From assembly GCA_031260295.1 (NCBI GenBank), contig JAIRKE010000001.1, positions 186,001 through 250,000 of the forward strand: 64,000 bases of DNA. Direction: 5' to 3'. Source of the DNA: Azonexus sp. Lineage in GTDB: Bacteria > Pseudomonadota > Gammaproteobacteria > Burkholderiales > Rhodocyclaceae. Of the stretch, positions 48,675-58,777 are shown piece after piece (position 1 is the stretch's first letter; every line of letters begins with the position of its first letter). The notes under the pieces were generated by a model. The model worked only from the letters and a program-made list of their open reading frames with translations, made no database searches and was not told the DNA's origin. Position numbers and translations under genes: made by a program.

Positions 48675-51344
48675 TCAACGCAGCAGGTCTTTCAAGGCAT
48701 ACAGCGCGTCGAGCGCCTCGCGCGGCGTTAGGCTGTCCGGGTCGAGGACGGCCAGTCGTTCAACGGCCGGATGCGGCGGCGGTTCCTCTGCTTCGGGCTC
48801 CGGTGCGCCTTGGGCGAAGAGATCGGGTTGCAGCGGATCGACGGCGGCGCGCTGTTCGAACTCGCGCAACTGCTTGCGTGCGGCGCGTACCACGGTAGGC
48901 GGAATACCGGCCAAGGCGGCGACCTGGATGCCGTAGCTCTGGTTGGCTGGGCCTTCTTCGACAGCGTGCATGAAGATGATGCGGTCGTTGTGCTCGACAG
49001 CACCGAGATGGACGTTAGCCAGTTCAGTGTATTCGTGCGCCAGCCGCGTCAGCTCGAAATAGTGGGTAGCGAACAAGGTCAGGCTGCGGTTCTTCTCGAC
49101 CAGATGGCGCAGGATGGCGAAGGCCAGAGCCATGCCGTCGAAGGTCGAGGTGCCGCGGCCGATCTCATCCATCAGCACGAGGCTTTGCGCGGTGGCGTGG
49201 TGCAGGATGGCGGCGGCTTCGGTCATCTCGACCATGAAGGTCGAGCGGCCCGAGGCGAGGTCGTCGGAGGCGCCGATGCGGGTGAAGATGCGGTCGAGCG
49301 GCCCGAGCGCGCAGTGGTCGGCCGGCACATAGCTGCCGATGTGGGCGAGCAGGGCGATCAGCGCCACCTGGCGCATGTAAGTCGATTTGCCGCCCATGTT
49401 CGGGCCGGTGATCAATAGCAGGCGCCGCTCGTCAGTAAGCAGGCAGTCGTTGGCAATGAAGGTCTCGGCCTGGTTGGCCAGCTCGTTCTCAACCACCGGA
49501 TGGCGGCCGCCGACCACGGCCAGCCGGGTCTCGGCGACGAATTCCGGCTGGCACCAGTTGCGCTTCAGCGCCAACTCGGCGAAGCCGGCCAGCAAGTCGA
49601 GCTGAGCGACAGCGCGGGCAATGGTCTGTAGCATCGGGACGACCGGCAGCAGCGCATCGAGGATCTGCTCGTAAAGCAGCTTCTCGCGGGCCAGCGAACG
49701 CTCTTGCGCCAACAGCGCTTTGTCCTCAAAGGCTTTCAGTTCCGGCGTGATGTAGCGCTCAGCGTTCTTCAGCGTCTGGCGGCGACGGTAATCGTCGGGA
49801 ATCTTGCCGACGTTGGCGTGCGTAACCTCGATGTAGAAGCCGTGCACCTTGTTGTATTCGACCTTGAGGCTGGCGATGCCGGTGCGTTCGCGCTCGCGTG
49901 CTTCCATGTCGACCAGGAAGGCGCCGCAGTTGTCGTTCAGCGACCGCAACTCGTCGAGATCGGCGTCGAAGCCCGGAGCGATCACGCCGCCGTCGCGCAC
50001 CTGGGCACCGGGTTCGGCGGCGATAGCGCGGACCAGCAGATCGAGCGCCGCGGCTGGCGCGTCAAGTTCGGCAAAGGTCCGCGTCAGCAAGTCGGAAATC
50101 GTACCGGCCAGCGGCGCGCGCAGTTCCGGCAAACGCAACAGTGATTCGCGCAGGCTGGCCAGGTCGCGCGGCCGGGCGTTCCGCAGCGCGATACGGCCGG
50201 CAATGCGCTCGATGTCGGCGATGCCGCGCAAGGCCTTGCGCACCTCGCCAGCCAAGCGGCCGACATCGTCGAGCAGTGCCGCGACAGCGCCGTGGCGGGC
50301 GGCGGGAACCGCCCGGTCGCGCAACGGATGGTGCAGGGTATGGCGCAACAAGCGCGAACCCATACTAGTAACGCAGTTGTCGAGCAGCGAGAACAACGTT
50401 GGCGACGGCTGGCCGCGCAGCGTTTCGGTCAGTTCCAGGTTGCGCCGGGTAGCGAGGTCGAGGCCGAGATAGGCGCTTTCCATTTCCACCGTCAGGCCAC
50501 GCAAATGCGGCAACTTGCCCGATTGCGTCGCCTGCGCGTACTGCAACAAGGCGCCGGCCGCGGCAATTGCCGGCTTCAGCCCCTCGGCGCCGAAACCGGC
50601 CAGTGAGGCAACTGCAAACTGCTCGCATAGCAAGCGCCGGGCCGAGTCGACATCGAAGTACCAATCCGGCTGGCGGGTACGGGCTGCGTCGAGCCCGAAG
50701 TTGGGCGTCCAGCTTTCCGGATGGAGGATTTCCGCCGGCCGAATGCGTTCCAGCGTCGCCGGAATCTGCTCGGCCGCTACCTCGATCAGGATGAATTCGC
50801 CGCTGGCGAGATTCAATCGGGCAATGCCGGCCGTATTGCGCAGGGTCGTCACGGCCAGCAGCCAGATATCCTCTTTGTCATCGACCAGCGAGGCATCGGT
50901 CAGCGTGCCCGGCGTCACGATGCGCGCCACCGCGCGCTCGACCGGCCCTTTACTGGTTGCCGGATCGCCGATTTGCTCGCAAATCACCGCCGACTCGCCC
51001 ATTTTCACCAGGCGGGCGAGATATGGTTCGAGCGAATGGAAGGGCACGCCGGCCATCCTGACCGGAACGCCGGCCGACTGGCCGCGTGTGGTCAGCGTGA
51101 TGTCGAGCAGGCGCGCCGCTTTCTCGGCATCCTCGTAGAACAACTCGTAGAAATCGCCCATCCGGTAGAAAAGCAGGGTGTGCGGATGCTGTGCCTTAAG
51201 CGCCAGGTACTGCCGCATCATCGGCGTGTGCTTGGCGAGATCCCCAGTGGTTTCGTTATTGTCTTTCGGATTCAATGGTCGACTCGTGTTTGTCTGGGCG
51301 GGATTAGGTGCATCAGCCCGTGATCCGGCTCTCAAATGCGGCAT
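48675..51344 (-). CDS. mutS: DNA mismatch repair protein MutS
   Basis: An 889-residue mismatch-recognition ATPase. The mismatch-binding Phe-x-Glu region is in [13 protein letters not shown], the connector and lever domains follow, and the ATPase has Walker [10 protein letters not shown] and Walker [16 protein letters not shown]. The N-terminal 40 residues before [12 protein letters not shown] are longer than usual, so the real start may be later, perhaps at the TTG at codon 26. The SOS-like small gene is convergent with it. Confidence 0.95.
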   Translation of the reverse strand: MPHLRAGSRADAPNPAQTNTSRPLNPKDNNETTGDLAKHTPMMRQYLALKAQHPHTLLFYRMGDFYELFYEDAEKAARLLDITLTTRGQSAGVPVRMAGVPFHSLEPYLARLVKMGESAVICEQIGDPATSKGPVERAVARIVTPGTLTDASLVDDKEDIWLLAVTTLRNTAGIARLNLASGEFILIEVAAEQIPATLERIRPAEILHPESWTPNFGLDAARTRQPDWYFDVDSARRLLCEQFAVASLAGFGAEGLKPAIAAAGALLQYAQATQSGKLPHLRGLTVEMESAYLGLDLATRRNLELTETLRGQPSPTLFSLLDNCVTSMGSRLLRHTLHHPLRDRAVPAARHGAVAALLDDVGRLAGEVRKALRGIADIERIAGRIALRNARPRDLASLRESLLRLPELRAPLAGTISDLLTRTFAELDAPAAALDLLVRAIAAEPGAQVRDGGVIAPGFDADLDELRSLNDNCGAFLVDMEARERERTGIASLKVEYNKVHGFYIEVTHANVGKIPDDYRRRQTLKNAERYITPELKAFEDKALLAQERSLAREKLLYEQILDALLPVVPMLQTIARAVAQLDLLAGFAELALKRNWCQPEFVAETRLAVVGGRHPVVENELANQAETFIANDCLLTDERRLLLITGPNMGGKSTYMRQVALIALLAHIGSYVPADHCALGPLDRIFTRIGASDDLASGRSTFMVEMTEAAAILHHATAQSLVLMDEIGRGTSTFDGMALAFAILRHLVEKNRSLTLFATHYFELTRLAHEYTELANVHLGAVEHNDRIIFMHAVEEGPANQSYGIQVAALAGIPPTVVRAARKQLREFEQRAAVDPLQPDLFAQGAPEPEAEEPPPHPAVERLAVLDPDSLTPREALDALYALKDLLR

Positions 51345-51404
51345 TTTCGCCGAAGGTGCGGTTCATCACAAACGGTGCTGATACCTGGTTGGCGACAGGC
51401 TACG

Positions 51405-52826
51405 CTATGGTGCCGTTGGGTTCATTTCCCGTTCCCGTTTCATGAACGAGGCAGCCAGCACCGCCAGCGCCAAGACCGAGGCCAGGAACAGGAAGCCCTG
51501 GGCATAGGCGGTATAAATACCGGGCGGCGTGACGCCGTATACCGTTTCGCGCCATTCGACGAAGACGGCCATGATCGCCACGCCCATGACGCCACCCAGT
51601 TGTCGGGCATAGCTGACGACCACCGAGGATTGTCCGAGCTGGTGTGGCTCCATGTAGCGCAGCGTCGCCAGGTTCAAGGCAGGCAGGATCATGCCGAGGC
51701 CGATGCGCCCGATCACCGTTGCTGCGATGATCGCCAAGTAGGAAATGCTGTCGCCGAGAGCGGCGAAAATCAGGAAGGAAGCGCCGAAGACGATCAGCCC
51801 CAGCACCGTCAGCCATTTCGGGGCGTAATGGTCGGCCATCCGACCGGCCAGCGGCAGCATGGCGACCAGCGCGATGCCGGAGGGCAGCAGGGCCAGGCCG
51901 GCCGAACTGGCGGAGAACGACAGGGCATTTTGCAGGAATACCGGGATCAGGTAGGTCGAGCCGTACAGGCCGAAGCCGTAGGCGAAGGAAACGATCGTTC
52001 CCATCGAGAAGGTGCGTTGCTCGAACAACCGCAAGTTGATGATCGGCTGCTCTTTGCGTTTGGCATGGCGGTAGTAAAGCCCGGCACCGCCGATGACGAG
52101 CAGGCCCTGGCCCAATGTCCACGGCGAGGCGAGGCCACTGTGCTGGAGGCTGGAGACGCACTCGATCAGCGCGATGGCGCTCAGGGTCAGCCAGCCCAGG
52201 CCGAACCAGTCGAAGGGCTTAGCTTCAATCCGGCGCGGCGCCGGCAGCAGACGGATGGCGGCCAGGCCGGCGATGACGGCGAAAGGAGTGCCGAGGAGGA
52301 AGATCGATTCCCAGCCGAAACGGTCGAGCAGGACGCCACCCAAGGCCGGGGCGATAGCTGGCGTCAGGGCGATGCCAAAAATCAGCAGACCAGAGGCACG
52401 GCCCTGGACTTGGAACAGGCGCATCAGCGCCAGCGTACCCATCGGCTGCAGGACGCCGGCGGCAGCGCCTTGCAGGATGCGGGCAACAACGACGAGCGGG
52501 AAGGTCGGCGCGAAAAAGCCGGCGATGCTGGCCAGTAGCAGAACCCCCAGGGCCAGCAGGAAAACGATACGAAAGCCGAGGCGGTCGATCAGCCACAAGG
52601 TCGGCAGCATGGAAACTGTCATCGCCGCCAGGAAGCCGGTCATCGCCCACTGAACATGATCCTGACCGAGCCCGAAATGCCTGGCCAGTGCTGGAACGGC
52701 AACGTTGAAGCTGGAGGCGCACAAGACGCCGGCCACCGTCCCGAGACTGAGAATGAACAGCACGATCCATTTGTAACTTTGGCCGTAATGCGCGGACAAC
52801 GAGGCGGCGGGGCGGAACAGTCCCAT
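51405..52826 (-). CDS. MFS transporter, DHA2 (EmrB/QacA) family
   Basis: A 473-residue 14-helix drug:proton antiporter-type permease. It has the helix-1 start SFNVAVPALARHFGLG, motif A-like LPTLWLIDRLGFRIVF, and motif C-like GIALTPAIAPALGGVLLDRF. No adaptor (EmrA) gene is near, so the substrate is unknown. It starts 10 bases after menD and ends 60 bases before mutS, all on the minus strand. Confidence 0.88.
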   Translation of the reverse strand: MGLFRPAASLSAHYGQSYKWIVLFILSLGTVAGVLCASSFNVAVPALARHFGLGQDHVQWAMTGFLAAMTVSMLPTLWLIDRLGFRIVFLLALGVLLLASIAGFFAPTFPLVVVARILQGAAAGVLQPMGTLALMRLFQVQGRASGLLIFGIALTPAIAPALGGVLLDRFGWESIFLLGTPFAVIAGLAAIRLLPAPRRIEAKPFDWFGLGWLTLSAIALIECVSSLQHSGLASPWTLGQGLLVIGGAGLYYRHAKRKEQPIINLRLFEQRTFSMGTIVSFAYGFGLYGSTYLIPVFLQNALSFSASSAGLALLPSGIALVAMLPLAGRMADHYAPKWLTVLGLIVFGASFLIFAALGDSISYLAIIAATVIGRIGLGMILPALNLATLRYMEPHQLGQSSVVVSYARQLGGVMGVAIMAVFVEWRETVYGVTPPGIYTAYAQGFLFLASVLALAVLAASFMKREREMNPTAP

Positions 52827-52836
52827 CGTGGCAGGC

Positions 52837-54438
52837 TTACTGGCGTAACTCGATCAGGTGCGGGCCGCCGGCCGCGAAGGCCCGCGTCAGTACCGCGTGC
52901 AGCTCCTCGGGCGAATCGACGCGGAGGAAGGTGATCCCGAAAGTTTGCGCGGCATGGCTGAAGTCGATGTCTTGCGGCATCTTCCAGCCGCGCTCGAATT
53001 CCGGCAGGGCACGTTGCGGCAGTAGTTCGAAAATACCACCGCCGCCGTTGTTGACGACGACGATCACGGCATCGCGGCCGGCCGCCAGAGCCAAACCGCC
53101 GATATCGTGCTGGCAGGTCAGATCGCCGACCAAAGCGACCACGCGGCCGGTCACCGCGGCGATGCCCAAGGCCGTCGACAGGTTACCGTCGATACCGCTG
53201 ACACCGCGATTAGCGTAGATCGGCAAGTGTTTATCGGCGCTGCCCGAGGCCCGGTCGAGGTCGCGCACGGCCAGCGAGTTGCCGACGAACAGCGGCATGC
53301 CCTCCGGCAATGCGGCGATCAGGGCGGCGATCGGGTTGTCCGGCGAGTTTGCCAAGTCTGCTGCCGCCATCTCGCGCTCTGCCAGGACAGCGCGCCATGC
53401 TGGCTCGACCGACGCTGGGCGCTCGGCTAGCATGGCACGGCAAAAAGCAACCGGGTCGGCGTGCAGCAGGTCGGTCAGCCGATGCACGGGGTCGTTCCAG
53501 CGCGGCCACGGGTCGACCAGGGCGTGCACCGCACGTGCTCGGGCGACGTACTGTTGCAGGGTCTTGGTCACCGGGAAGGCGCCAAAGCGCAGCAGCCATT
53601 CGCCGGTCGGGGCGGTGGGCAGCCAGTCGTCATAGCGCACGCACAACTGGCTCCGGTCGTGTCGGCCGAAACGCAGGCCGGAGAGCGGTTCGGCCAGCAC
53701 CGGGCAGTCAAGTTGCGCGGCCAGCGCCGTCAGCGCCTCGGCAAAGCCGGGGCTGGCCGGCAATTCACCGCAGACGATGGCGCCGGGACGGCCGGCGATG
53801 CGGCGAGCAAGTTCACGCACGGCCACTGCATCGGGTACGCCGTCCGGCGCCACCCCCCGCAGCAGTGGCGGAACCTCTACCGGCGGACAGTCGCTAGCTG
53901 GTACCAAGGGTTCGCGGAAGGGCTGGTTCAGATGCACCGGGCCGGGTAAAGGGCCGCGCGCCTGGGCACAAGCCTGCGCCGCCAGCGCATGCAGCCGGGC
54001 CGGCGCGAAACCTTCATGTGGAGCGTCGAGGGCATGGCGGGCGCGGACATGCGGGCCGAACAGTGCCAGTTGGTCGATGGTCTGGTTAGCGCCGCAGCCA
54101 TGCAGCTCGGCCGGCCGGTCGGCTGAAACCAGCAGCAAGGGCACGCCGGCCTGGCTGGCCTCGACCACGGCCGGCAGCCAATTGGCCGGCGCGCTGCCCG
54201 AGGTCGCCAGCAGCAATACCGGCGCGCGCGTCGCCTTGGCGATGCCCAGTGCGAAGAAGGCCGCGCAGCGTTCGTCGATCACCATCTCGCAGGCGATTCG
54301 CGGCTGCCGCAATAAAGCCAGCGCCAACGGCGTCGACCGCGACCCCGGCGAAATGACCGCATGGCGGACACCGGCCGCGACGAAGCCGGCGACGAGTTGT
54401 TGCGACCACAGAAAATTCAACGTACCGGGTTCGGTCAT
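52837..54438 (-). CDS. menD: SEPHCHC synthase (menaquinone biosynthesis)
   Basis: A 533-residue thiamine-diphosphate enzyme making 2-succinyl-5-enolpyruvyl-6-hydroxy-3-cyclohexene-1-carboxylate from isochorismate and 2-oxoglutarate. It has HAVISPGSRSTPLALAL, the Glu-containing VIDERCAAFFALG, ANRGVSGIDGNLSTALG and the ThDP site GDLTCQHDIGGL. The start at 54438 matches the family; a longer frame upstream has no homology. No other men gene is in the window. Confidence 0.92.
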   Translation of the reverse strand: MTEPGTLNFLWSQQLVAGFVAAGVRHAVISPGSRSTPLALALLRQPRIACEMVIDERCAAFFALGIAKATRAPVLLLATSGSAPANWLPAVVEASQAGVPLLLVSADRPAELHGCGANQTIDQLALFGPHVRARHALDAPHEGFAPARLHALAAQACAQARGPLPGPVHLNQPFREPLVPASDCPPVEVPPLLRGVAPDGVPDAVAVRELARRIAGRPGAIVCGELPASPGFAEALTALAAQLDCPVLAEPLSGLRFGRHDRSQLCVRYDDWLPTAPTGEWLLRFGAFPVTKTLQQYVARARAVHALVDPWPRWNDPVHRLTDLLHADPVAFCRAMLAERPASVEPAWRAVLAEREMAAADLANSPDNPIAALIAALPEGMPLFVGNSLAVRDLDRASGSADKHLPIYANRGVSGIDGNLSTALGIAAVTGRVVALVGDLTCQHDIGGLALAAGRDAVIVVVNNGGGGIFELLPQRALPEFERGWKMPQDIDFSHAAQTFGITFLRVDSPEELHAVLTRAFAAGGPHLIELRQ

Positions 54439-54540
54439 CGGGAGCGGGCGAGGGTGAAAGACGGGAATTGTAGTCCGCCCCGAACGCCTGCATCTACCAC
54501 TCGTCATCCTGCGCGAAGTCGCAGGATCCATGCGTCGCGC

Positions 54541-54574
54541 AAAAGCAAAAAGGCTGGGTCTTGCGACCCAGCCT
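54541..54574 (-). terminator. Strong terminator after the second PEP-CTERM gene
   Basis: AGGCTGGGTC-TTGC-GACCCAGCCT is a perfect 10-bp stem. On the minus strand it is followed by TTTTTGCTTTT. It lies directly downstream of the PEP-CTERM stop codon. Confidence 0.9.
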
Positions 54575-54598
54575 ATATTTTTGCCGCAGCAGGACGAA

Positions 54599-55384
54599 TC
54601 AGGCGGTGGGCGCCTTCTTGTTCCGCCGACGCAGGGCACCGGCCAAACCCAAGCCGGCGAGCATCAGTGTCAAGGTGGCGGGTTCGGGCACCGTGCCGTC
54701 GATCGGCTTGTCGTTAACCGTCAGACCGGCAAAGGCAAGACCAGAGGCGTAAGCGGTGTCGCCTACATTGGTCACGCCAAAGACCAAGCTATAAAGTCCT
54801 CCATCGGCGAACAGATAGTCCATGCCGATCCAGCCGGTATAGCCACAACCACCGCCGGTATAGCACGAGCCACTATCAGAGCCGAGCGCGCTCCAAGTCG
54901 GCGCTCCCGGGATGATCGGCGTGCTGGCCGGGTCCAGGACTACCCCATCGGCAAGACCCGGCAGACCAAAACCCGGCACCGTGTTGCCCGTCGGCGTGGT
55001 GCGAGCCGTGAACAATATGATGTCAGCGCCGCCATCCGTCGGGCGCAACGCGGCCCAGGCATAGTCGGTGTAACTGCCGCTGCCGTCAGAGGTGACGTAA
55101 TTGAAGTAAAAATGCAACGAGTCCCCGGCCGACGCCGAAAAGCTGTCACTCACATAGAGCGAACCATTGGTTTGGTTGACGCCGCTGACATTAAGCGAAC
55201 CGACGCCGGTCGCGCCGCCAGACGTGGAGACGTATTGATAGTCCCCGTTCCCAATCGGGGCGGCCGTTACGACGCCATTGGCGCCCATCGTGCCACAGTT
55301 GCCAGTGCATACGGATGCGGACGCCGACGCGGCGAAGCCGCAGGTGAGTGCGGCTACCACGGTGCTATAGATCAATTTATTCAT
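54599..55384 (-). CDS. PEP-CTERM protein (NF038132-like)
   Basis: A 261-residue exported protein with a signal peptide ending ASASASVC, then CTGNCGTMGANG. A body typical of the NF038132 group follows (LHFYFNYVTSDGSG and CGYTGWIGMDY). The C-terminal exosortase signal VPEPATL precedes a hydrophobic helix and RRRNKK. It likely becomes a surface or matrix protein. It has its own sigma-54 promoter and terminator, like the other PEP-CTERM gene in this window. Confidence 0.9.
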   Translation of the reverse strand: MNKLIYSTVVAALTCGFAASASASVCTGNCGTMGANGVVTAAPIGNGDYQYVSTSGGATGVGSLNVSGVNQTNGSLYVSDSFSASAGDSLHFYFNYVTSDGSGSYTDYAWAALRPTDGGADIILFTARTTPTGNTVPGFGLPGLADGVVLDPASTPIIPGAPTWSALGSDSGSCYTGGGCGYTGWIGMDYLFADGGLYSLVFGVTNVGDTAYASGLAFAGLTVNDKPIDGTVPEPATLTLMLAGLGLAGALRRRNKKAPTA

Positions 55385-55429
55385 GGCTGTTCCTAATGTT
55401 GGTTAAAAAGCATACATGCCACCGTAACA

Positions 55430-55445
55430 AGCAAATAGTGTGCCA
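55430..55445 (-). promoter_or_regulatory. Sigma-54 promoter of the second PEP-CTERM gene
   Basis: On the minus strand TGGCACACTATTTGCT fits the RpoN consensus TGGCACG-N4-TTGCW at 15 of the informative positions, including GG at -24 and GC at -12. The transcript would start about 34 bases before the ATG. Same type as at 19868-19883. Confidence 0.85.
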
Positions 55446-55598
55446 CAAACACAACGTATTGATTTGTAACTGTTTTATAGGGCGCGTGTTTGGGGATGTA
55501 AATATTTCCGACACTGCGGCGCCATGACTGCCTGCACCAAATGGGGCTTCGATTGGTTTTTTCTTTACCACGCGTCTCGAAAAACCGCGGCCCCGGGC

Positions 55599-55967
55599 TC
55601 ATTTCCCGTTTTTGAGCAGCCCTTGCAGCCCGGCGAAAGGGTTGTGCGTGGCGCCGCCGCCACGGCCATCGCGGGCATCGGTATAGCCGCGGTCGGCCTC
55701 GATCTGCTTCTGGTGTTCGTTGTCGTGGCAATAGAGACAGAGCAGTTCCCAGTTGCTGCCGTCCGCCGGGTTGTTGTCGTGATTGTGGTCGCGGTGGTGC
55801 ACCGTCAGTTCGCGCAGGTTGGCGGGCGTGAATTCGCGGCCGCAGCGGCCGCAGATCCAGGGATAGATTTTCAGCGCCCGCTCGCGGTAGCCTTCGGCGC
55901 GGGTGTCGGCGGCCTGGCGGGCGGTGACGACGATCCGGTCGAGCTTGTCGTGGTCGATGGTTTTCAT
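55599..55967 (-). CDS. HNH nuclease, YajD family
   Basis: A 122-residue HNH-fold protein. The zinc-binding cysteines are in CGRCGREF and CLYCHDNEH, and the catalytic motif is LTVHHRDHNHDNNP. Length fits the YajD group, whose role is not settled. The ATG at 55967 has GAGGA upstream, inside an alternative start six codons earlier. Confidence 0.85.
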   Translation of the reverse strand: MKTIDHDKLDRIVVTARQAADTRAEGYRERALKIYPWICGRCGREFTPANLRELTVHHRDHNHDNNPADGSNWELLCLYCHDNEHQKQIEADRGYTDARDGRGGGATHNPFAGLQGLLKNGK

Positions 55968-56072
55968 GGGCGTCCTCATTGGCAACGGCGCGAGATTCGG
56001 GCAAGGGGAGGATTCTACCGCCAGTTGGCGGGCTGCCAGTAAAATCGCATTTTTTTACACCGCCCCGCCGCC

Positions 56073-56498
56073 ATGTCCCGGATCAAGATCGACCTGCCCG
56101 CGCGCTTCGCCTTCGCCACCGAAGTGCCCATCACCATCAATCTCATCAATTACGGCAATCACCTCGACAACGCGGCGCTGCTGATGCTGGTTTCCGAGGC
56201 CCGGGTGCGCTTCTTCAAGGCTCTCGGCTACAGTGAGCTGGATGTCGAGGGGATCGGTATCATCATCGCCGACGCCGCTGTACAGTACCGGAGCGAAGCC
56301 TTCCACGGCGAAATCATGGTCGTCGAGATGGCGGCCGGCGATTTCAACCAATACGGCTGCGATCTGGTCTGGCGCCTGACCGAACAGGCCAGCGGCCGCG
56401 AAGTGGCGCGCGGCAAGCACGGCATCGTGTTCTTCGACTATGCGGCGCGTCAGCCAACCGGGGCGCCGGCCGCCTTCGTGGCCAAGGTCGGAGGCTGA
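56073..56498 (+). CDS. Hotdog-fold acyl-CoA thioesterase
   Basis: A 141-residue thioesterase of the 4-hydroxybenzoyl-CoA thioesterase type. It has INLINYGNHLDNAALLMLV in the position of the catalytic GH(V/L)NN loop, followed by AAVQYRSEAFHGE. The acyl substrate is unknown. It ends three bases before the radical SAM gene. Confidence 0.82.
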   Translation: MSRIKIDLPARFAFATEVPITINLINYGNHLDNAALLMLVSEARVRFFKALGYSELDVEGIGIIIADAAVQYRSEAFHGEIMVVEMAAGDFNQYGCDLVWRLTEQASGREVARGKHGIVFFDYAARQPTGAPAAFVAKVGG

Positions 56499-56501
56499 AC
56501 A

Positions 56502-57392
56502 ATGTTGCCGATCCGTTATATCGAGCCGGTTTTCCGCCCGCCGAGCGAGGCCGAATCGCTGATTCTGCCGGTTACCGACGGCTGTTCGTGGAATCGCTGC
56601 ACCTTCTGCGAGATGTATACGGCGCCGCAAAAGAAATTCCGCGCCCGGGAAGAAGCCGAGATCGTCGACAGTCTGCGTCTGACCGGCGAACGCTATGGCG
56701 ACCGGATTCGCCGTGTCTTCCTCGCCGATGGCGACGCGCTGGCCTTGCCGACCCGCCGCCTGCTGGCGATTCTCACCGCGATCCGCACGCACCTGCCGGC
56801 GGTGCGGCGTATTTCCAGCTACTGCCTGCCGCGCAACCTGCGCAAAAAGTCACAAGGCGAGATCAACGAGCTGGCGGCAGCCGGCCTATCGCTGGCCTAT
56901 GTCGGCGCCGAATCTGGCGACGACGAGGTGCTGGCTGCCGTCAACAAAGGCGAAACCTTCGCCAGTACCCGCGACGCGCTGGAAAAACTTGGCGCCGCCG
57001 CCATCAATCGCTCGGTGATGATTCTCAACGGCCTCGGCGGCCAGGTCTGGTCGCGGCAGCATGCTGAAAATTCGGCCCGCCTGGCCAACGCGACGCAGCC
57101 GGAATATCTGGCGACGCTAGTGGTCAGCTTTCCGCAGGGCGAGCAGCGCTTCCGCGCCGCTTTTCCGGCATGGAAGCCGCTCAATCAGCATGGCCTGTTC
57201 GTCGAAATGGAGCAATTTCTGTCGGCGCTGCAACTCAAGCGCACGGTGTTTCGCAGCGACCACGCCTCCAACTGGCTGGTGTTGAAAGGCACGCTGGGCG
57301 CCGACAAGGAACGCCTGTTGGCCCAGGTGCGCCAGGCCATCGCCGCGCCGGAACGGGCACCGCTACGCCCGGCTTGGGCGCGCGGCCTGTAG
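56502..57392 (+). CDS. Radical SAM protein
   Basis: A 296-residue radical SAM enzyme of unknown reaction. The 4Fe-4S motif is CSWNRCTFC, a CX4CX2C form seen in the subfamily related to YfkB-like proteins, instead of CX3CX2C. AESGDDEVL and MILNGLGG mark later strands of the barrel. No extra iron-sulfur or B12 domain is visible. It is likely co-transcribed with the thioesterase. Confidence 0.87.
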   Translation: MLPIRYIEPVFRPPSEAESLILPVTDGCSWNRCTFCEMYTAPQKKFRAREEAEIVDSLRLTGERYGDRIRRVFLADGDALALPTRRLLAILTAIRTHLPAVRRISSYCLPRNLRKKSQGEINELAAAGLSLAYVGAESGDDEVLAAVNKGETFASTRDALEKLGAAAINRSVMILNGLGGQVWSRQHAENSARLANATQPEYLATLVVSFPQGEQRFRAAFPAWKPLNQHGLFVEMEQFLSALQLKRTVFRSDHASNWLVLKGTLGADKERLLAQVRQAIAAPERAPLRPAWARGL

Positions 57393-57478
57393 TGTCTACA
57401 TCGGCGCAACCGGGAAGCTCATGGGTTGGCGACGTGGAATCCGCCTCGTATACTTAGCAATTCACCCAGCCGCGCAGG

Positions 57479-58192
57479 ATGCCCGACATGAACCCGAATA
57501 CCCTGACCGACAACGATCTCGATCGTCTGGAGGAACTCCTTGAAAGCGATGTTTTCAGCGACGACACGATGCGCCTGGATGAAATCCAGGCCATGCTTTG
57601 CGCCATCGTCAGCGGGCCAGCGCCGGTCATGCCCGGCGTCTGGCTGCAAGAGGCGCTGGGCGAGGAGGGCGTCCAAAAGGCCGGCGATCCACGCGTCGCC
57701 GAAACCCTGGAATTGCTGATGCGCCTGAACAACGACATCGCCGCCGCGCTCTTGGCCGACGAAACCATTTCCCCGGTGCTTTACCCGGTCGACGAAAGCG
57801 GCGAGGAATACGACTACGCCGCCTGGGCCGATTCCTACGTTTTCGGCGCAGGCCTGGCCGGCGACTGGTTTGAACAGGCCGGCAAGCATGCCGAGGATTT
57901 GTCCGAACTGCTCGAACCGCTGTTCCTGCTCAATGGCATGCTCAAGGAAGATGTCGAAAACAGCGGCGAGCGCTGGTTCTCGCCAGCCGAGGAAGCGCGC
58001 CTGGTCGCCGACATCCAGAACAACCTGCCGCTGATCGTGCAGACGCTGTACAACTTCTGGCGCAACAAACGAGACGGCGCCATCGCGCCGATCCGCCGCG
58101 AGGAACCGAAATCCGGCCGCAACGACCCCTGCCCCTGTGGCAGCGGGCGCAAATTCAAACAGTGCTGCGGCCACCCGGACAAGCTCAATTAA
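57479..58192 (+). CDS. UPF0149 (YgfB/YecA) protein with SEC-C motif
   Basis: A 237-residue protein with an N-terminal UPF0149 helical domain (about residues 10-185) and a C-terminal SEC-C zinc motif, [18 protein letters not shown], like that of SecA and YecA. It probably binds ribosomes, SecA or another partner through zinc. Start at 57479 or 57488. Confidence 0.88.
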   Translation: MPDMNPNTLTDNDLDRLEELLESDVFSDDTMRLDEIQAMLCAIVSGPAPVMPGVWLQEALGEEGVQKAGDPRVAETLELLMRLNNDIAAALLADETISPVLYPVDESGEEYDYAAWADSYVFGAGLAGDWFEQAGKHAEDLSELLEPLFLLNGMLKEDVENSGERWFSPAEEARLVADIQNNLPLIVQTLYNFWRNKRDGAIAPIRREEPKSGRNDPCPCGSGRKFKQCCGHPDKLN

Positions 58193-58777
58193 AACGGGAC
58201 AGTGAGTTGAGGGGCGGGGAGGGGAGGAAATTGACCGAAGACCCCTTTTCGCCTCAGTCGGTTTAACATCCCATGTCCGCCACCACTCCACCCATGCCTC
58301 CTTCCAGTGGCTGGATTTTTTCACCCAAAGCATTGATCAGGCTGCGCATGTGGGCGGCGTGGTGGCGGATGGGGTTATTGGCGCAACCATCGGCACGTTG
58401 ACCGTGCCCATACGCGGGCTGAGGAGGTTGGCATCCGCCATCTACGCGCAGGCCTTGATCGATGGCGTGAGTGGACGGGGCGACTGCCAGCCGTTGCCGG
58501 ACCGACAAGAACACGGCCTTCCTCTGGCGTCACCGCTTTCTGCAACAAGCGACCCGCCATCAGGCCCGGCGCGAAAGCGGGATTGTCGAAGCTGGCGAGA
58601 CGTTCTATAAATTTACATAATACAAATTATGCGAAGTACGGAAGGTAGCTAAAAGCGGTCGATCCACCAGCCCGTCCGCGCCCGCTCCCGTAAGAACCGA
58701 AACAGCCGAACCCCTGCGCAATCACCGCCATCGGGTCGAGACTCAGCGTGATGGCGATCCGGAACGCTACATCGGGT
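58193..58777. other. Intergenic stretch, no supported gene
   Basis: 585 bases between convergent genes. Short open frames occur on both strands but have no start signal and no family. 58300-58560 has coding-like GC bias and may be a decayed gene. 58600-58640 is AT-rich. No repeat or tRNA was seen. Confidence 0.4.

Noticed and set aside
54500-54639. N-terminal extension of menD by 67 residues
   Set aside because: The extension runs through a strong terminator and the upstream gene's end, has low-complexity sequence, and homology begins at 54438.
58263-58620. Short open frames on both strands between the SEC-C protein and dgt
   Set aside because: They overlap each other, lack start signals and show no conserved motifs.
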